This document shows, piece by piece, positions 1 through 8,875 of a stretch of DNA of 64,000 nt. The DNA lies in assembly GCF_002727065.1 (NCBI RefSeq), contig NZ_PDVP01000018.1, forward strand, positions 38,739 to 102,738, in the 5' to 3' direction. This DNA is from Zhengella mangrovi. GTDB taxonomy: Bacteria; Pseudomonadota; Alphaproteobacteria; Rhizobiales; Rhizobiaceae. Position numbers and translations under genes: made by a program. Position 1 is the stretch's first letter, and each line of letters opens with the position of its first letter. The notes under the pieces were generated by a model. It had not been told where the DNA came from, did not search any database, and worked only from the letters and a program-made list of their open reading frames with translations.

Positions 1-501
1 GACGGCGGCGAGCCGCAGGATCAGGCTGCCGTTGTCGATGAAGAACTGCCGCCCGGCGCGGTCATGCGCCATGTAGGAGGCCGAGGCCAGGAAGGTGATC
101 TTGCGGAACCCGCATTCGGCCGCGATGACGCAGGCCATGCCGAGATAGCTCAGCTCGCCGGTGTTGAGGAAATGCAGGATGACGAAGGCAATCGGGATGG
201 CCGGCAGCAGCGTCAGGCCGATCATCATCAGCGCGCGCCCGAAATAGTCGGCGAACTGGTCCTTGTGGACCGCCACCCGCTGGATCAGCAGGTGATCGCT
301 GCCCAGGCCCACGAAGACGCTGATCATCAGGGCGATGGCCGAGACGCTGGCGAAGACACCGTAGCCGCTTGGACCCAGCGCGCGGCTGATCAGCACGAAG
401 AAGCCGAACTGGGTGACGATCTGGAACCCGAAATTGATCCCGTAGTAGACCGTGTTGCGCACCAGCGGCGACCGGGAAAGCGTGATGAGCCTTTTCACCA
501 T
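1..501 (-). CDS. Wzx-type polysaccharide flippase, N-terminal part (runs off left edge)
   Basis: The reading frame is open from an ATG at 501 to the left edge and gives the first 167 residues. They are rich in hydrophobic segments separated by short charged loops, beginning with MVKRLITLSRSPLVRN. The pattern of N-terminal helices, with a segment around GPSGYGVFASVSAIA, is typical of MATE/MOP-superfamily oligosaccharide flippases that move lipid-linked repeat units across the inner membrane. Neighbouring glycosyltransferase, polymerase and Wzz-type genes support this role. It is transcribed away from the deacetylase gene, with a 190-bp divergent spacer. The C-terminal two thirds lie outside the window, so the subfamily cannot be decided. 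Confidence 0.75.
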   Translation of the reverse strand, partial: MVKRLITLSRSPLVRNTVYYGINFGFQIVTQFGFFVLISRALGPSGYGVFASVSAIALMISVFVGLGSDHLLIQRVAVHKDQFADYFGRALMMIGLTLLPAIPIAFVILHFLNTGELSYLGMACVIAAECGFRKITFLASASYMAHDRAGRQFFIDNGSLILRLAAV

Positions 502-691
502 GTGTCTGGTCCGCGTCCCTTGATTTTTTTCGCGCACGGCCCTGGCGCCGGTCGAACTCCGGCCCCGTCGTGTTTCCCGTTCTTTAGCAGGTGCGGGTTA
601 ATATTCCGGTTCGCGCTGCCCGGCGCCGACTCATCATCTGTTGACGTTTCCCTGCCACCATGCGGAACGACCCCCGGAAACAGGAACCGAC

Positions 692-1372
692 ATGCTGGCC
701 AGGACGCTCTATCTTACCTTTCACGGCATCGGCGACCCGGTCGTGCCGCTCGCCGAGGGCGAGGGGCGCTATTTCGTGCCCCGTTCCGCCTACGAGGACA
801 CGATCGCCAGCCTGTCGGGGATCGAGGCGGCTCATGGCGTGCGCATCCACGTGACCTTCGATGACGGCAACCTGTCGGACTGGCAGTTCGGGCTGCCGGC
901 CCTGGTCAAGGCGGGACGCAAGGCCCGTTTCTTTGTCCTGGCAGGGCGGATCGGCAAGCAGGGTTACCTGTCCGGAGACCAGATCCGCGAGATGCAGGCG
1001 GCCGGCATGGCCATCGGTACCCATGGCTGGGATCATGTCGACTGGCGACGGCTCGATGCCGCCGGACGGCAGCGTGAATGGCTGGATGCCCGCCGCCGGA
1101 TCGAGGACGAGACCGGCACGCCGGTCGACCATGCCGCCATCCCGTTCGGGGCCTTCGACAAGGAGGTTCTCGCCGGTCTCAAGCAGGCCGGCTATGCCCG
1201 GGTCTACACCTCGACGGCCGGCCTGGCGCTCGAGGGCGCCTGGTTCTGCCCGCGCTGGTCGGTGACCGAGGGCTTCAGCGCCGCAAAGGACATCCCGGCC
1301 CGGCTCGGCCTGCGCGAGAAACTGCGCGGCACCGCCTACGCCCCGCTGCGCCGCCTTCGCTACGCGATCTGA
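692..1372 (+). CDS. Polysaccharide deacetylase (NodB/CE4-like)
   Basis: This 226-residue protein carries the CE4 signature. A TFDDG motif (Asp57, Asp58) holds the catalytic base and a metal ligand, and an H-x3-H metal site follows in THGWDHVD (His111, His115). The third motif is present as IPFGAFD, without the usual Arg. The family removes acetyl groups from polysaccharides or peptidoglycan in a metal-dependent way. No signal peptide is evident, so it may act on cytoplasmic lipid-linked intermediates. The ATG at 692 was chosen because homology-like sequence begins at LYLTFHG; an upstream in-frame ATG at 641 adds an unconvincing extension. Its position next to flippase and glycosyltransferase genes suggests polymer modification. 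Confidence 0.82.
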   Translation: MLARTLYLTFHGIGDPVVPLAEGEGRYFVPRSAYEDTIASLSGIEAAHGVRIHVTFDDGNLSDWQFGLPALVKAGRKARFFVLAGRIGKQGYLSGDQIREMQAAGMAIGTHGWDHVDWRRLDAAGRQREWLDARRRIEDETGTPVDHAAIPFGAFDKEVLAGLKQAGYARVYTSTAGLALEGAWFCPRWSVTEGFSAAKDIPARLGLREKLRGTAYAPLRRLRYAI

Positions 1373-1390
1373 CCGAACCGATCTCCGGGC

Positions 1391-1418
1391 AAAGAAAAAG
1401 CGGGCTTGCGCCCGCTTT
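1391..1418 (-). terminator. Rho-independent terminator of the cold-shock gene
   Basis: A perfect 9-bp stem (AAAGCGGGC at 1397-1405 with GCCCGCTTT at 1410-1418) encloses a 4-nt loop. Read on the minus strand it is followed by a T-rich tract (TTCTTT). It lies 31 bp beyond the stop codon of the cold-shock gene. Confidence 0.88.
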
Positions 1419-1448
1419 CCCGTGTCTGCCTGCTGGCAGCCTGAAGAA

Positions 1449-1658
1449 TCAGGCGGCGCTCAGGTTGTCGGCGGAGGACTTGCCCGAGCGGCGGTCCTGC
1501 ACGACTTCGTAGTTCACCTTCTGACCTTCGGTCAGGGTGCCCATGCCGGAACGCTCGACGGCGGAAATGTGGACGAAAACGTCGCTGCCGGCGGCATCCG
1601 GCTCAATGAAGCCATAACCCTTGGTGGTGTTGAACCATTTGACGGTACCAGTAGCCAT
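1449..1658 (-). CDS. cspA: Cold-shock protein, CspA family
   Basis: A 69-residue single cold-shock domain starts at [10 protein letters not shown]. It has the two RNA-binding motifs KGYGFI (RNP1) and VFVH (RNP2) and ends close to the usual CspA length. Such proteins bind single-stranded RNA or DNA and melt secondary structure; some are cold-induced and others constitutive. The ATG at 1658 is chosen because it gives the canonical N-terminus; in-frame sequence upstream is leader, not protein. The leader before the start is about 150 nt if the promoter proposed at 1799-1827 is right, and long leaders are common in csp genes. It sits alone between polysaccharide genes and has its own terminator. 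Which paralogue it is cannot be told. Confidence 0.95.
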   Translation of the reverse strand: MATGTVKWFNTTKGYGFIEPDAAGSDVFVHISAVERSGMGTLTEGQKVNYEVVQDRRSGKSSADNLSAA

Positions 1659-1798
1659 TGCTTTTCTCTTTTCATGCAAGTGCTGACGATTGCCCGCGCC
1701 GCAGGGCGCAAAGCGGTTAGTTCGAGATTTAGGAAGAAGGGACGTCAGCAAGCGCGAGAAACGCGGGCCAGGTCGTTCGGCCGAAATATCGATATCTT

Positions 1799-1827
1799 CC
1801 ATTAGCCAAAGACTGTGTTGAAATCAA
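1799..1827 (-). promoter_or_regulatory. Candidate sigma-70-type promoter for the cold-shock gene
   Basis: On the minus strand a TTGATT -35-like element (1822-1827) and a TAATGG -10-like element (1799-1804) are separated by 17 bp. The match to consensus is moderate, and the call rests on spacing and position only. Confidence 0.35.
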
Positions 1828-1858
1828 GGTCGCCGCGACGCCGCCGTGCATTTGCCCG

Positions 1859-2788
1859 TCAGGACGAAACATAGAGCTCGGCCAGCGGCAGTCCGAAGAC
1901 GGCGCGGATCTTGCCGAAATTGAGCGCCAGCTTCTGGCGCATGCGAAACGACCGCCCCCGGTTGACCGGCCACAGCAGGATCGCCAAGACGCCGGCCGTC
2001 AGGCACTTGGCGGTAACGCCGCTGCCATAGGCCAGCCGCGCCGCCAGACCTGGCTGCTCGCCGAGCCGTGTCAGCCCGAAGGACTGGCCGGCCCGAACCG
2101 CCCGTCGCAGGATGTAGGACGGCGCGAGGCGTTCCGGCGGAACGGGTTCGTGCACGATGGCGTCATCCGTCGCCACGATGACCGCACCCTGCGCCGCGGC
2201 GCGCGAAAAGAGATCGGTATCCTCGCCGCCTGTCCGGCCCAGCGCCGGATCGAATCGCAGGCCATGCGTTTCGGTCACGCGACGGCGCATGAGCGTGTTG
2301 CCGCCGCGCCCGGTGAAGAGCCGTTTGCCGCGATGGCCCCAGTGGTTGTAATGCGGCCGGGCGGCGACCATCCAGTCCGGCGCACTGTCCGGATAGGTTG
2401 GCAGCACCGGGCCGATGACGACATCCGCGTTGAAGTCCGCCGCGCAGGCCATCATGCGGACGAGCCATTCCGGCTCCACGTGCTCGTCGTCATCGATCCA
2501 GGCGATCCAGTCGCCTGTCGCGGCATCGAGCAGCGCATTGCGCGCCGTGGCAATATTGCCGGAGGCGACCGGGAGGCACCGCACCGGCCAGCGGGGATCC
2601 CGGCGGGATTCGACCAGCCGCCGCGCCGCGCCATCCCTGGAATCGTCGGCCACGAGCACCGTCACCCGCGTGTCGTCCGGGCAATGGATCCGGTCCAGCG
2701 AGTCCAGGGCCGCCAGCAGCGAAGGCCGGCCGATGCTCGCGATCGCGATGGTGATGTCGCTGAAGGGCATGGAAGCCGGGGAGGTCAT
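1859..2788 (-). CDS. Family 2 glycosyltransferase, ExoM-like
   Basis: A 309-residue GT2 (GT-A fold) enzyme. The N-terminal nucleotide-sugar region runs from ITIAIASIGRPS to the metal-binding DxD-type motif WIDDDE (Asp99-Asp101). A second acidic motif, GGEDTDLF (Glu188, Asp189), fits the catalytic-base region. A hydrophobic stretch near residues 255-270 and a basic C-terminus suggest membrane association. Overall layout resembles the rhizobial succinoglycan glucosyltransferase ExoM. It probably adds one sugar to an undecaprenyl-linked repeat unit; donor and linkage cannot be predicted. The gene is divergent from the tandem hydrolase gene across 131 bp. The ATG at 2788 lacks a good ribosome-binding site, and 2770 is an alternative start. 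Confidence 0.85.
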   Translation of the reverse strand: MTSPASMPFSDITIAIASIGRPSLLAALDSLDRIHCPDDTRVTVLVADDSRDGAARRLVESRRDPRWPVRCLPVASGNIATARNALLDAATGDWIAWIDDDEHVEPEWLVRMMACAADFNADVVIGPVLPTYPDSAPDWMVAARPHYNHWGHRGKRLFTGRGGNTLMRRRVTETHGLRFDPALGRTGGEDTDLFSRAAAQGAVIVATDDAIVHEPVPPERLAPSYILRRAVRAGQSFGLTRLGEQPGLAARLAYGSGVTAKCLTAGVLAILLWPVNRGRSFRMRQKLALNFGKIRAVFGLPLAELYVSS

Positions 2789-2919
2789 GGGCGCTCGGAT
2801 ATCTCTTCTGCTGTGTCTTTGTTTACCCTAGCGCATCATCTTTGATGGATGCTTAAGGGATCGGTGATGTGACTGCGATACACGGGCAGGTGACAGACCT
2901 GTGACCGGAGAACGTCCCG

Positions 2920-4710
2920 ATGCAGCACGAACGCCCCGTTGTCAGACCCGCCGGTGGCCCGTCCGTGGACCAGCCCGGCCTGGCCGAACCGGTTGCCTTC
3001 GACAGCATCGCCGGCTGGTTTCACCCTGCCTGCGGGAAGACCGCCGTGCTTCTCGCCAGTCCATGGGGCTACGAGGAACTCTGTTCGCGCAAGTCCTTCC
3101 GGCTGCTTGGCGAGAAACTGGCCGCGGCCGGCATTTCCTGCCTCCGGTTCGACTATCCCGGAAGCGGCCACTCGCTGGGTGACGCCGCCGCGATCGCGGA
3201 CGATCACGCCTGGCGCAAGGCCACACGCCGCGCGCTGGCCGAACTGCGGGCGCTCTGCAGGCCGGATCGCGTGATCCTGGCAGGGCAGGGGATCGGCGCG
3301 GCCTTCGCCGCCGACCTGGCCGGCGAGAGCGGCGTGGATGGCCTCATCCTCATGGCGCCGGTGACGAAGGGGCGCTCCTACCTGCGTGAACTGGCCGCCT
3401 GGACGGCGATGACCCGCCCGACGTTCCGCGTCGAGACGACTGACGGGCCGCAAGGCGGTCTGATGGCAGGCGGTTTCTGCCTGTCGGCGGCAACGGTCGG
3501 CGAATGGCGCGGGCTGACCCTGGATGGCAGCGGACCGGAAGGCCCGGTCCGCACGCTGCTGGTTGCGCGGCCCGATCATCCGGGCGACGCCGCGATCGCC
3601 GAAGCTTTTGCAGCGGCCGGGCATCCGGCCGACCGCCTGACCTTCGAAGGCTACGCCGACTACACGAAGGATCCGACGCTTTCGGTCGTACCGGAAAAGA
3701 CGTTGAATGCCATCGTCACCTGGTGCGGCGATCATTTCCCCTCCTCCATCACCATGCCGGCCGTGCGCCCTGTGCCCGAAGGCCGGGCCATCAACAGGTC
3801 GACGGATTTCACCGAGGAACTGCTGCGCTTCGGCGATGGCCGCATGTTCTTCGGCGTGCTGGCGCAGCCGCGCGGACCGGCCTCGCGCACCGCCGTGGTC
3901 TTCCTCAATTCCGGTTACGACCACGCCATCGGCTGGGGGCGCATGACGACCGGCTTCGCGCGGGCGTTGGCCGGCGATGGCTATGTTTCGCTGCGCTACG
4001 ACGGTGCCGGCATCGGCGAGAGCCGCTACTGGCCGGGCCAGCAGGGACAGGTTCTCTACGGCGCCCGCCAGGCCGACGATGTCCGGGCGGCGCTGGACCG
4101 CCTCTTTGCCAGCGCGGAGGTCGACCGTGCCGTGCTGTTCGGCCGTTGCAGCGGGGCCTATCTCGCCCTTCTGGCCGCGGCATCCGACGACCGGGTGGGC
4201 GGGGCGGTCCTGGTCAATCCGCGCCGGCTCGTCTGGAACCCCGCCGAGGATGTCGAGACCGCGATCCGAGAACCCTTGCAGACGCTGGCAACCTACCGCC
4301 GCAAGATGACCGATGCGAAGATGATCAAGCGGGTTCTGTCCGGCGAAGTGTCTCCGGCGGTGGCCGCGCGCAAGCTTTTTCGCGCCGTTCACAAGGTTGC
4401 CGACCGCAAGTTCGCCCCGGTGCTGCGCGGCCTCTCCGGCCACTACCGGCTCACCAGGGTCGCCGACACCCGCCTGAAGGCGCTGGAGAAGCGCGGTGCC
4501 CCGGTGCAGTTCCTCTACAGCGCGGGCGATCCCGGCCTGCCCGACCTCGCAGCCCGCTTCGGCGACGATTACAGGGGCCTGTCGCGCTATTCCAATGTCG
4601 AACTGGCATTCATCGAGGACGCCGACCACAACGTCACGCCGCTGCCGGCCCGTGCCGAGGTCTATGCCGTTCTTCGCCGACTGCTGATCCGCGCCACGGC
4701 GGGCAGATAG
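2920..4710 (+). CDS. Tandem alpha/beta-hydrolase protein with altered nucleophile elbows
   Basis: This 596-residue protein has two alpha/beta-hydrolase domains, roughly residues 25-275 and 290-590. Each shows an oxyanion-region strand followed by a D-x-G-x-G turn (FDYPGSG near 78-83, RYDGAGIGES near 359-368). The nucleophile elbow of the first domain reads AGQGIG, placing Gly124 where Ser is expected. In the second it reads FGRCSG, placing Cys410 there. The second domain keeps a likely acid (Asp537) and base (His570 in DADHN). A plausible reading is a non-catalytic first domain and a cysteine-dependent second domain, perhaps an esterase or acyltransferase acting on the polymer. A GGAGA site precedes the ATG. 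Substrate unknown. Confidence 0.8.
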   Translation: MQHERPVVRPAGGPSVDQPGLAEPVAFDSIAGWFHPACGKTAVLLASPWGYEELCSRKSFRLLGEKLAAAGISCLRFDYPGSGHSLGDAAAIADDHAWRKATRRALAELRALCRPDRVILAGQGIGAAFAADLAGESGVDGLILMAPVTKGRSYLRELAAWTAMTRPTFRVETTDGPQGGLMAGGFCLSAATVGEWRGLTLDGSGPEGPVRTLLVARPDHPGDAAIAEAFAAAGHPADRLTFEGYADYTKDPTLSVVPEKTLNAIVTWCGDHFPSSITMPAVRPVPEGRAINRSTDFTEELLRFGDGRMFFGVLAQPRGPASRTAVVFLNSGYDHAIGWGRMTTGFARALAGDGYVSLRYDGAGIGESRYWPGQQGQVLYGARQADDVRAALDRLFASAEVDRAVLFGRCSGAYLALLAAASDDRVGGAVLVNPRRLVWNPAEDVETAIREPLQTLATYRRKMTDAKMIKRVLSGEVSPAVAARKLFRAVHKVADRKFAPVLRGLSGHYRLTRVADTRLKALEKRGAPVQFLYSAGDPGLPDLAARFGDDYRGLSRYSNVELAFIEDADHNVTPLPARAEVYAVLRRLLIRATAGR

Positions 4711-4737
4711 CGCAACAGGCGTGGAAGGCCCGAAGGC

Positions 4738-5934
4738 TCAGGCCGGGCGCTGACCCAGCACGTCGGCATAGACGGCATCGTATTCGCGCTTGACGTACTT
4801 CCAGGAAAACCGCTCGACACTGGACGCGGCGTTCCGGCGCCGGTCGGCGAGGTCACCGGCGACCGGCGCGGCAAGCGCCGTCAGCGCATCGGCGACGGCG
4901 GCTGGCGATCCGAAGTCGCACAGCGTGATGCCGGGAACATCGCCGGCGAGCGCCGTGAAGGCATCGTTCCGGTGAACGACCGGCAGAAGGCCCGCGCTCA
5001 TGGCTTCGATCAGCGCCAGGCCGAATCCTTCGTAATGGGAGGCACTGACGAAATAGGTCGCCTGTGCCATCACCGCGGCCACGTCCGTTTCCGGCAGGCC
5101 GACATGCAGCGTGACGTGCTTCGCGAGACCCTTGTCCGCGATCATGCCTTCCAGGTCTGCAGCGGACAGGTCGGAGGGGACGCCGACGATGTCGAGATGC
5201 CACGCGGGATCCCGTGCGACGAGTGCGGCGACGGCGCCGATCAGCAGGTCGAGGCGCTTGTTGGACGAAAACCGCCCGAGCGTGACCATGCGCCGCGTCG
5301 GCCGCGCCGCACTGCATCCGGCGAATTTCTGCGTGTCGACCCCGTTCAGGATCAGTTGTGTGCGGCCCGGCGCGATCTGGTCGAAGAGCGCCTTGTCGGA
5401 CTCGCTGCAGCAGATGACCCGGTCGTAGAACCGCGTCGAGAGACGGGTCAGCGTCCGGAACCAGACCTTTTTCAGCGCCGCAAACCGGTTCGTGTGGAAG
5501 AATCCGCCATGGGTGGTCGCGACGATGGGCTTGCCATGGAAGGGCCGCGTCAGCGCCAGCGCGTCGAAGGCGTAATCGACCGCGTGAACATGAACCAGGT
5601 CGGCATCGGCAATCGCGCCGTGCAGGCCCTTGAGCACGGGGTAGCGGGTGGAGCCGGAAAACGGCAGGCGCGTGACCTCGATCCCGTTGACGACCTCGTG
5701 CTCGGGCAGGGGTGTTTCAAGGTCGCGGAAATTGCGGTTGCAGGTCACGACACGGACCTTGATCCCGCCCTTCTGCTGCAGGCCGGCCAGCCTGGCGACG
5801 AATTCCTCCAGCCCGCCGATGGCCGGGGCGTACTGGCGAACCACGTGGACGACGGACAGATCGGACGGGAGAAGGCGCTGCGCGGAAAACGGAATGGCAT
5901 TCGGTGCCAGGTTGGAAATCGAATGGTGCATCAT
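4738..5934 (-). CDS. Family 4 glycosyltransferase (GT-B fold)
   Basis: About 398 residues. The N-terminal domain opens with VVHVVRQYAPAIGGLEEFV, the glycine-rich acceptor-side motif of GT4 enzymes. The C-terminal donor domain contains TLGRFSSNKRLDLLI and the retaining-GT motif EGFGLALIEA, in which two Glu residues seven apart contact the nucleotide sugar. It should transfer a sugar from a nucleotide donor to a lipid-linked oligosaccharide on the cytoplasmic face. Two adjacent Met codons at 5934 and 5931 fit the start better than an ATG at 6003, whose extra residues look unrelated to the family. It ends 27 bp from the convergent hydrolase gene and is divergent from the next GT4 gene. Confidence 0.87.
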   Translation of the reverse strand: MMHHSISNLAPNAIPFSAQRLLPSDLSVVHVVRQYAPAIGGLEEFVARLAGLQQKGGIKVRVVTCNRNFRDLETPLPEHEVVNGIEVTRLPFSGSTRYPVLKGLHGAIADADLVHVHAVDYAFDALALTRPFHGKPIVATTHGGFFHTNRFAALKKVWFRTLTRLSTRFYDRVICCSESDKALFDQIAPGRTQLILNGVDTQKFAGCSAARPTRRMVTLGRFSSNKRLDLLIGAVAALVARDPAWHLDIVGVPSDLSAADLEGMIADKGLAKHVTLHVGLPETDVAAVMAQATYFVSASHYEGFGLALIEAMSAGLLPVVHRNDAFTALAGDVPGITLCDFGSPAAVADALTALAAPVAGDLADRRRNAASSVERFSWKYVKREYDAVYADVLGQRPA

Positions 5935-6114
5935 CACGGGTGCCGGAACAAAAGATAAGCAATTGCCGCAACACTGCCACGAACGCGTAAACAAAACCCC
6001 CAAGCCAAATGATCGATAATTTCTAAAATGCGATCCTTTGAAAGATAGTCCGCCTTAACGAAGCTTTGCTAGGTCTCGACAAGCAAAACAGGCAACGGGG
6101 ACCGTGACGACGGG

Positions 6115-7377
6115 ATGCTGGCTGAAATGACTGATATCGTGGCGCGTCTGGCCGAAGGGGACGATTTGGTCGGGACCGGCCCGGCATCCGCCGAACGGCC
6201 GCGGCGGCCGCTGGTCCTGCACCTGAGTGCCGATTACCCCGACCCGTACCGCACGCCCACGACGACGGCGGTCGAGCGCCTCGTGGCCGGCGCTACTGAG
6301 GCCCGCCACGTGGTCGTCTCGCTGTTTCGCACGACGAACCCGCTCGGTACCTATTTCCGCGATTGCGGCGAAACCGGCGGCGTCCGCCTCTTCGCCTGCT
6401 GCTATTTCGGCCCGCCGGGCGGCATAGGCCTGGCGGCCGTCATGCGCCACACGGCGCGCCGGATCGCCAGGGTCCTTGCCGACAACGGCCTCGAACCGGA
6501 TGTTGTCCACGCCCACAAGTTCGCGTTCGAAGGCATTGCCGCGCTGTGGCTGGTCGAGAAATGCTTTCCCGGCGCGGCGTTGTTCGTCTCGGTGCGCGGC
6601 GAGGCGGAAAGCAAGGTCTTCCGCTACAAGCCCGGCTACATGCCGCTGCTGCGCCGCATCGCCGGCCGGGCGAAACGGGTCTACTACGTCTCCGCCTGGT
6701 TCCGCCCGCTGATGGAAGGGCGGCTCGGCATCGACCCGGAAAAACAGGCCCTGTTGCCGAATATCGTCGGCAATACCCGCATGCATATTTCGCCGCTTGA
6801 CCCGGAGCCGCGCTTCGTCTGCGTGCTCAATTTCGATATCCGCAAGCGCAAGGGGCTGGAACACCTGCTGGCAGCGCTCGCCCGGGTGCGTGCCCGCCAT
6901 CCGCAGATCGGCCTCGACCTGATCGGCGGCGGGTCGGCTGAAAGCGTCACCGCGGTCAAGGAGATGATCCGGCAACAGGGGCTGGACGACGCCGTCCGCC
7001 TGCTCGGCCGGCTCGACAATGCCGCGGTGACCGAAGCACTGCCGCGCTATCTCGGCCTGGCCCTGCCGAGCTTCAACGAGACCTTCGGCATGGTCTACCT
7101 CGAGGCGCTCTTCGCGGGCATTCCCATTCTCTACGGGCGCGGCACCGGTATCGACGGCTATCTCGATGGCCTCGACGTCGGGGCGGCCGCCGAGCCAGGC
7201 AATGTTCCCGAAATCGCGGCGGCGCTGGAGTATATTCTCGACCGGAACGCCGACCTGCGCCGCACGATTGCCGCCGCGGCCGGCGAGATGCACGACCGCT
7301 TCGACCGGAATGCCATCCTCGCGCGCTACAACGCGGATATCATGGCGGTTTCCCGCCAGGCCGGGACCTTGCCTTGA
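6115..7377 (+). CDS. Family 4 glycosyltransferase (GT-B fold)
   Basis: 420 residues. The acceptor domain begins after a roughly 30-residue polar leader at LVLHLSADYPDP. The donor domain carries LNFDIRKRKGLEHLL and a variant E-x7-E motif, NETFGMVYLEAL, both typical of retaining GT4 enzymes. Its VRGEAESKVFRYKPGY segment resembles those of exopolysaccharide mannosyl- or glucosyltransferases, but the donor cannot be assigned. The stop codon overlaps the TTG start of the GH5 gene (TTGA at 7374-7377), which points to translational coupling. An internal ATG at 6127 is an alternative start. Confidence 0.87.
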   Translation: MLAEMTDIVARLAEGDDLVGTGPASAERPRRPLVLHLSADYPDPYRTPTTTAVERLVAGATEARHVVVSLFRTTNPLGTYFRDCGETGGVRLFACCYFGPPGGIGLAAVMRHTARRIARVLADNGLEPDVVHAHKFAFEGIAALWLVEKCFPGAALFVSVRGEAESKVFRYKPGYMPLLRRIAGRAKRVYYVSAWFRPLMEGRLGIDPEKQALLPNIVGNTRMHISPLDPEPRFVCVLNFDIRKRKGLEHLLAALARVRARHPQIGLDLIGGGSAESVTAVKEMIRQQGLDDAVRLLGRLDNAAVTEALPRYLGLALPSFNETFGMVYLEALFAGIPILYGRGTGIDGYLDGLDVGAAAEPGNVPEIAAALEYILDRNADLRRTIAAAAGEMHDRFDRNAILARYNADIMAVSRQAGTLP

Positions 7378-8738
7378 AGGCCTCCGCGCTCCTCGGTCGT
7401 CTGGCAGCCGCGACGGTGGCGGTCATCGGTCTCGGCGTGATCGCCTTTGCTTTCGTGGCGCCGTCGAGGCCGCCTCCGGCATGGGATGGAAGCCGGGAGG
7501 CGGCAGGGGATCCGGCGGCTGTGGCCGCCCCGGCGGACCGCCAGGCCTTGCCCTCGGCCAAGGTTGCGGCCGTGGACCTGCCGGTCCTGCGCCGCGGCGT
7601 CAACCTGTCCCGCGCGATGGGCTATGCGCGACGCGACAAGACCCGGCCGCAGGGCTATGCCTGGCCGCCGTTTCCGCCCCTGGGGGAACAGCTCGGCAGC
7701 AAGGAAATGGCCGCCCTTGGCGCGATGGGCATCGATTTCGTGCGCCTGGTGGTGGACGCCGGGCCCTTCCTGGCCGAGGACGGCACGAACCGGCAGGAAC
7801 TGCTGGGCCTCCTGCGGCGCTGGGTCGAATACCTGCAGAAAGGCGGCCTTGCCGTCCTTGTCGACATGCACCCGGCCACCTATGCGTCGGCCTGGACCCC
7901 CAACGACATCCTTGCCGATCCGCAGGGCGGGAAATTCGGACGCTACGCCGGCCTGCTGCAGGAGGTCGCGGCCGGGCTGGCCGGCCTTCCGGCGGACAAG
8001 GTCGCCCTGGAACTCATGAACGAACCGCAGGGGCCATGCGAGCGCGAAGCCGGCGAGGACTGGACCGTGTCCCAGAAGCGCCTGTTCCGGGCCGCGCGGG
8101 ATGCGGCGCCATCGCTGCCCCTCGTCGTCACCGGCCCGTGCTGGGCCTCGCCTGATGGCCTGATGCGGCTGGATGCGGCCGATTTCGACGCCGCGACGCT
8201 CTATGACGTCCATTTCTACGAGCCCTATTATTTCACCCACCAGTCCATCGCCTGGGCCTCGCCGCCGGGCCGCTATCTCGCCGGGCTGACCTGGCCCGCA
8301 GCGAAGGGAAGCTATGAGAAAACCATGGCGGCGACCCGGGCCTACCTCGAAAAGGCGCGCGCCGACGGCACGCCGCACCCTGACGACGCCCTGGCGAGGG
8401 CCGGGGACGAAGCCGCGTCCTACTACCGGCGGCAACAGCCCGGCCCGGACACGATCGCCGCGCGGTTCGATGCCATGGCCGCCTGGGCCGACAGGAATGG
8501 CCTGGACCGCGGCCGCGTCGTTGTCGGCGAGTTCTCGGCCATCCGCTGGCCGGGTTCGGTGGCCGACGACGGCAGCCGCCTGCGCTGGATCGAGGCCGTC
8601 CGGACGGCCGCCGAAACCCGCGGCTTCGGCTGGGCGCTTTGGGATTACAACACCGGGTTCGGCCTGCTCGCCTCGACCGATCCGCGCACCGTCGATCCAT
8701 CGACGGCCAGGGCGCTCGGCCTTCGCATGGGCCCGTGA
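7374..8738 (+). CDS. Glycoside hydrolase family 5 (cellulase-like), membrane-anchored or secreted
   Basis: 454 residues. An N-terminal hydrophobic segment (about 8-28) is a signal peptide or anchor, followed by a Pro/Ala-rich linker and a GH5 barrel from about residue 65. The two catalytic glutamates are recognisable: the acid/base in ELMNEPQ (Glu217) and the nucleophile in VVGEFSA (Glu386). GH5 enzymes cleave beta-linked glucans or mannans with retention. In this locus the enzyme probably trims, releases or recycles the polymer made by the surrounding genes. The TTG start at 7374 overlaps the preceding glycosyltransferase stop codon. About 50 residues near 310-345 form a polar insertion between the barrel strands. 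Confidence 0.87.
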   Translation: MKASALLGRLAAATVAVIGLGVIAFAFVAPSRPPPAWDGSREAAGDPAAVAAPADRQALPSAKVAAVDLPVLRRGVNLSRAMGYARRDKTRPQGYAWPPFPPLGEQLGSKEMAALGAMGIDFVRLVVDAGPFLAEDGTNRQELLGLLRRWVEYLQKGGLAVLVDMHPATYASAWTPNDILADPQGGKFGRYAGLLQEVAAGLAGLPADKVALELMNEPQGPCEREAGEDWTVSQKRLFRAARDAAPSLPLVVTGPCWASPDGLMRLDAADFDAATLYDVHFYEPYYFTHQSIAWASPPGRYLAGLTWPAAKGSYEKTMAATRAYLEKARADGTPHPDDALARAGDEAASYYRRQQPGPDTIAARFDAMAAWADRNGLDRGRVVVGEFSAIRWPGSVADDGSRLRWIEAVRTAAETRGFGWALWDYNTGFGLLASTDPRTVDPSTARALGLRMGP

Positions 8739-8875
8739 CCGCAGCGCCGCTTTGCAAAAAAACGCCGGCTGACGCAGATTGAGACAGATGATTCGCCTGT
8801 CCGCGCGGCGCGTTTCCTGCCGGCGGGCCGGTTGCGGGTCATCGCCCGGGCAGATCATTCTCACGGCAGAGGCCC

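Noticed and set aside
2836..4629. Long open frame antisense to the tandem hydrolase gene
   Set aside because: It lacks family motifs and is a by-product of GC-rich codon usage; the plus-strand frame has clear domain structure.
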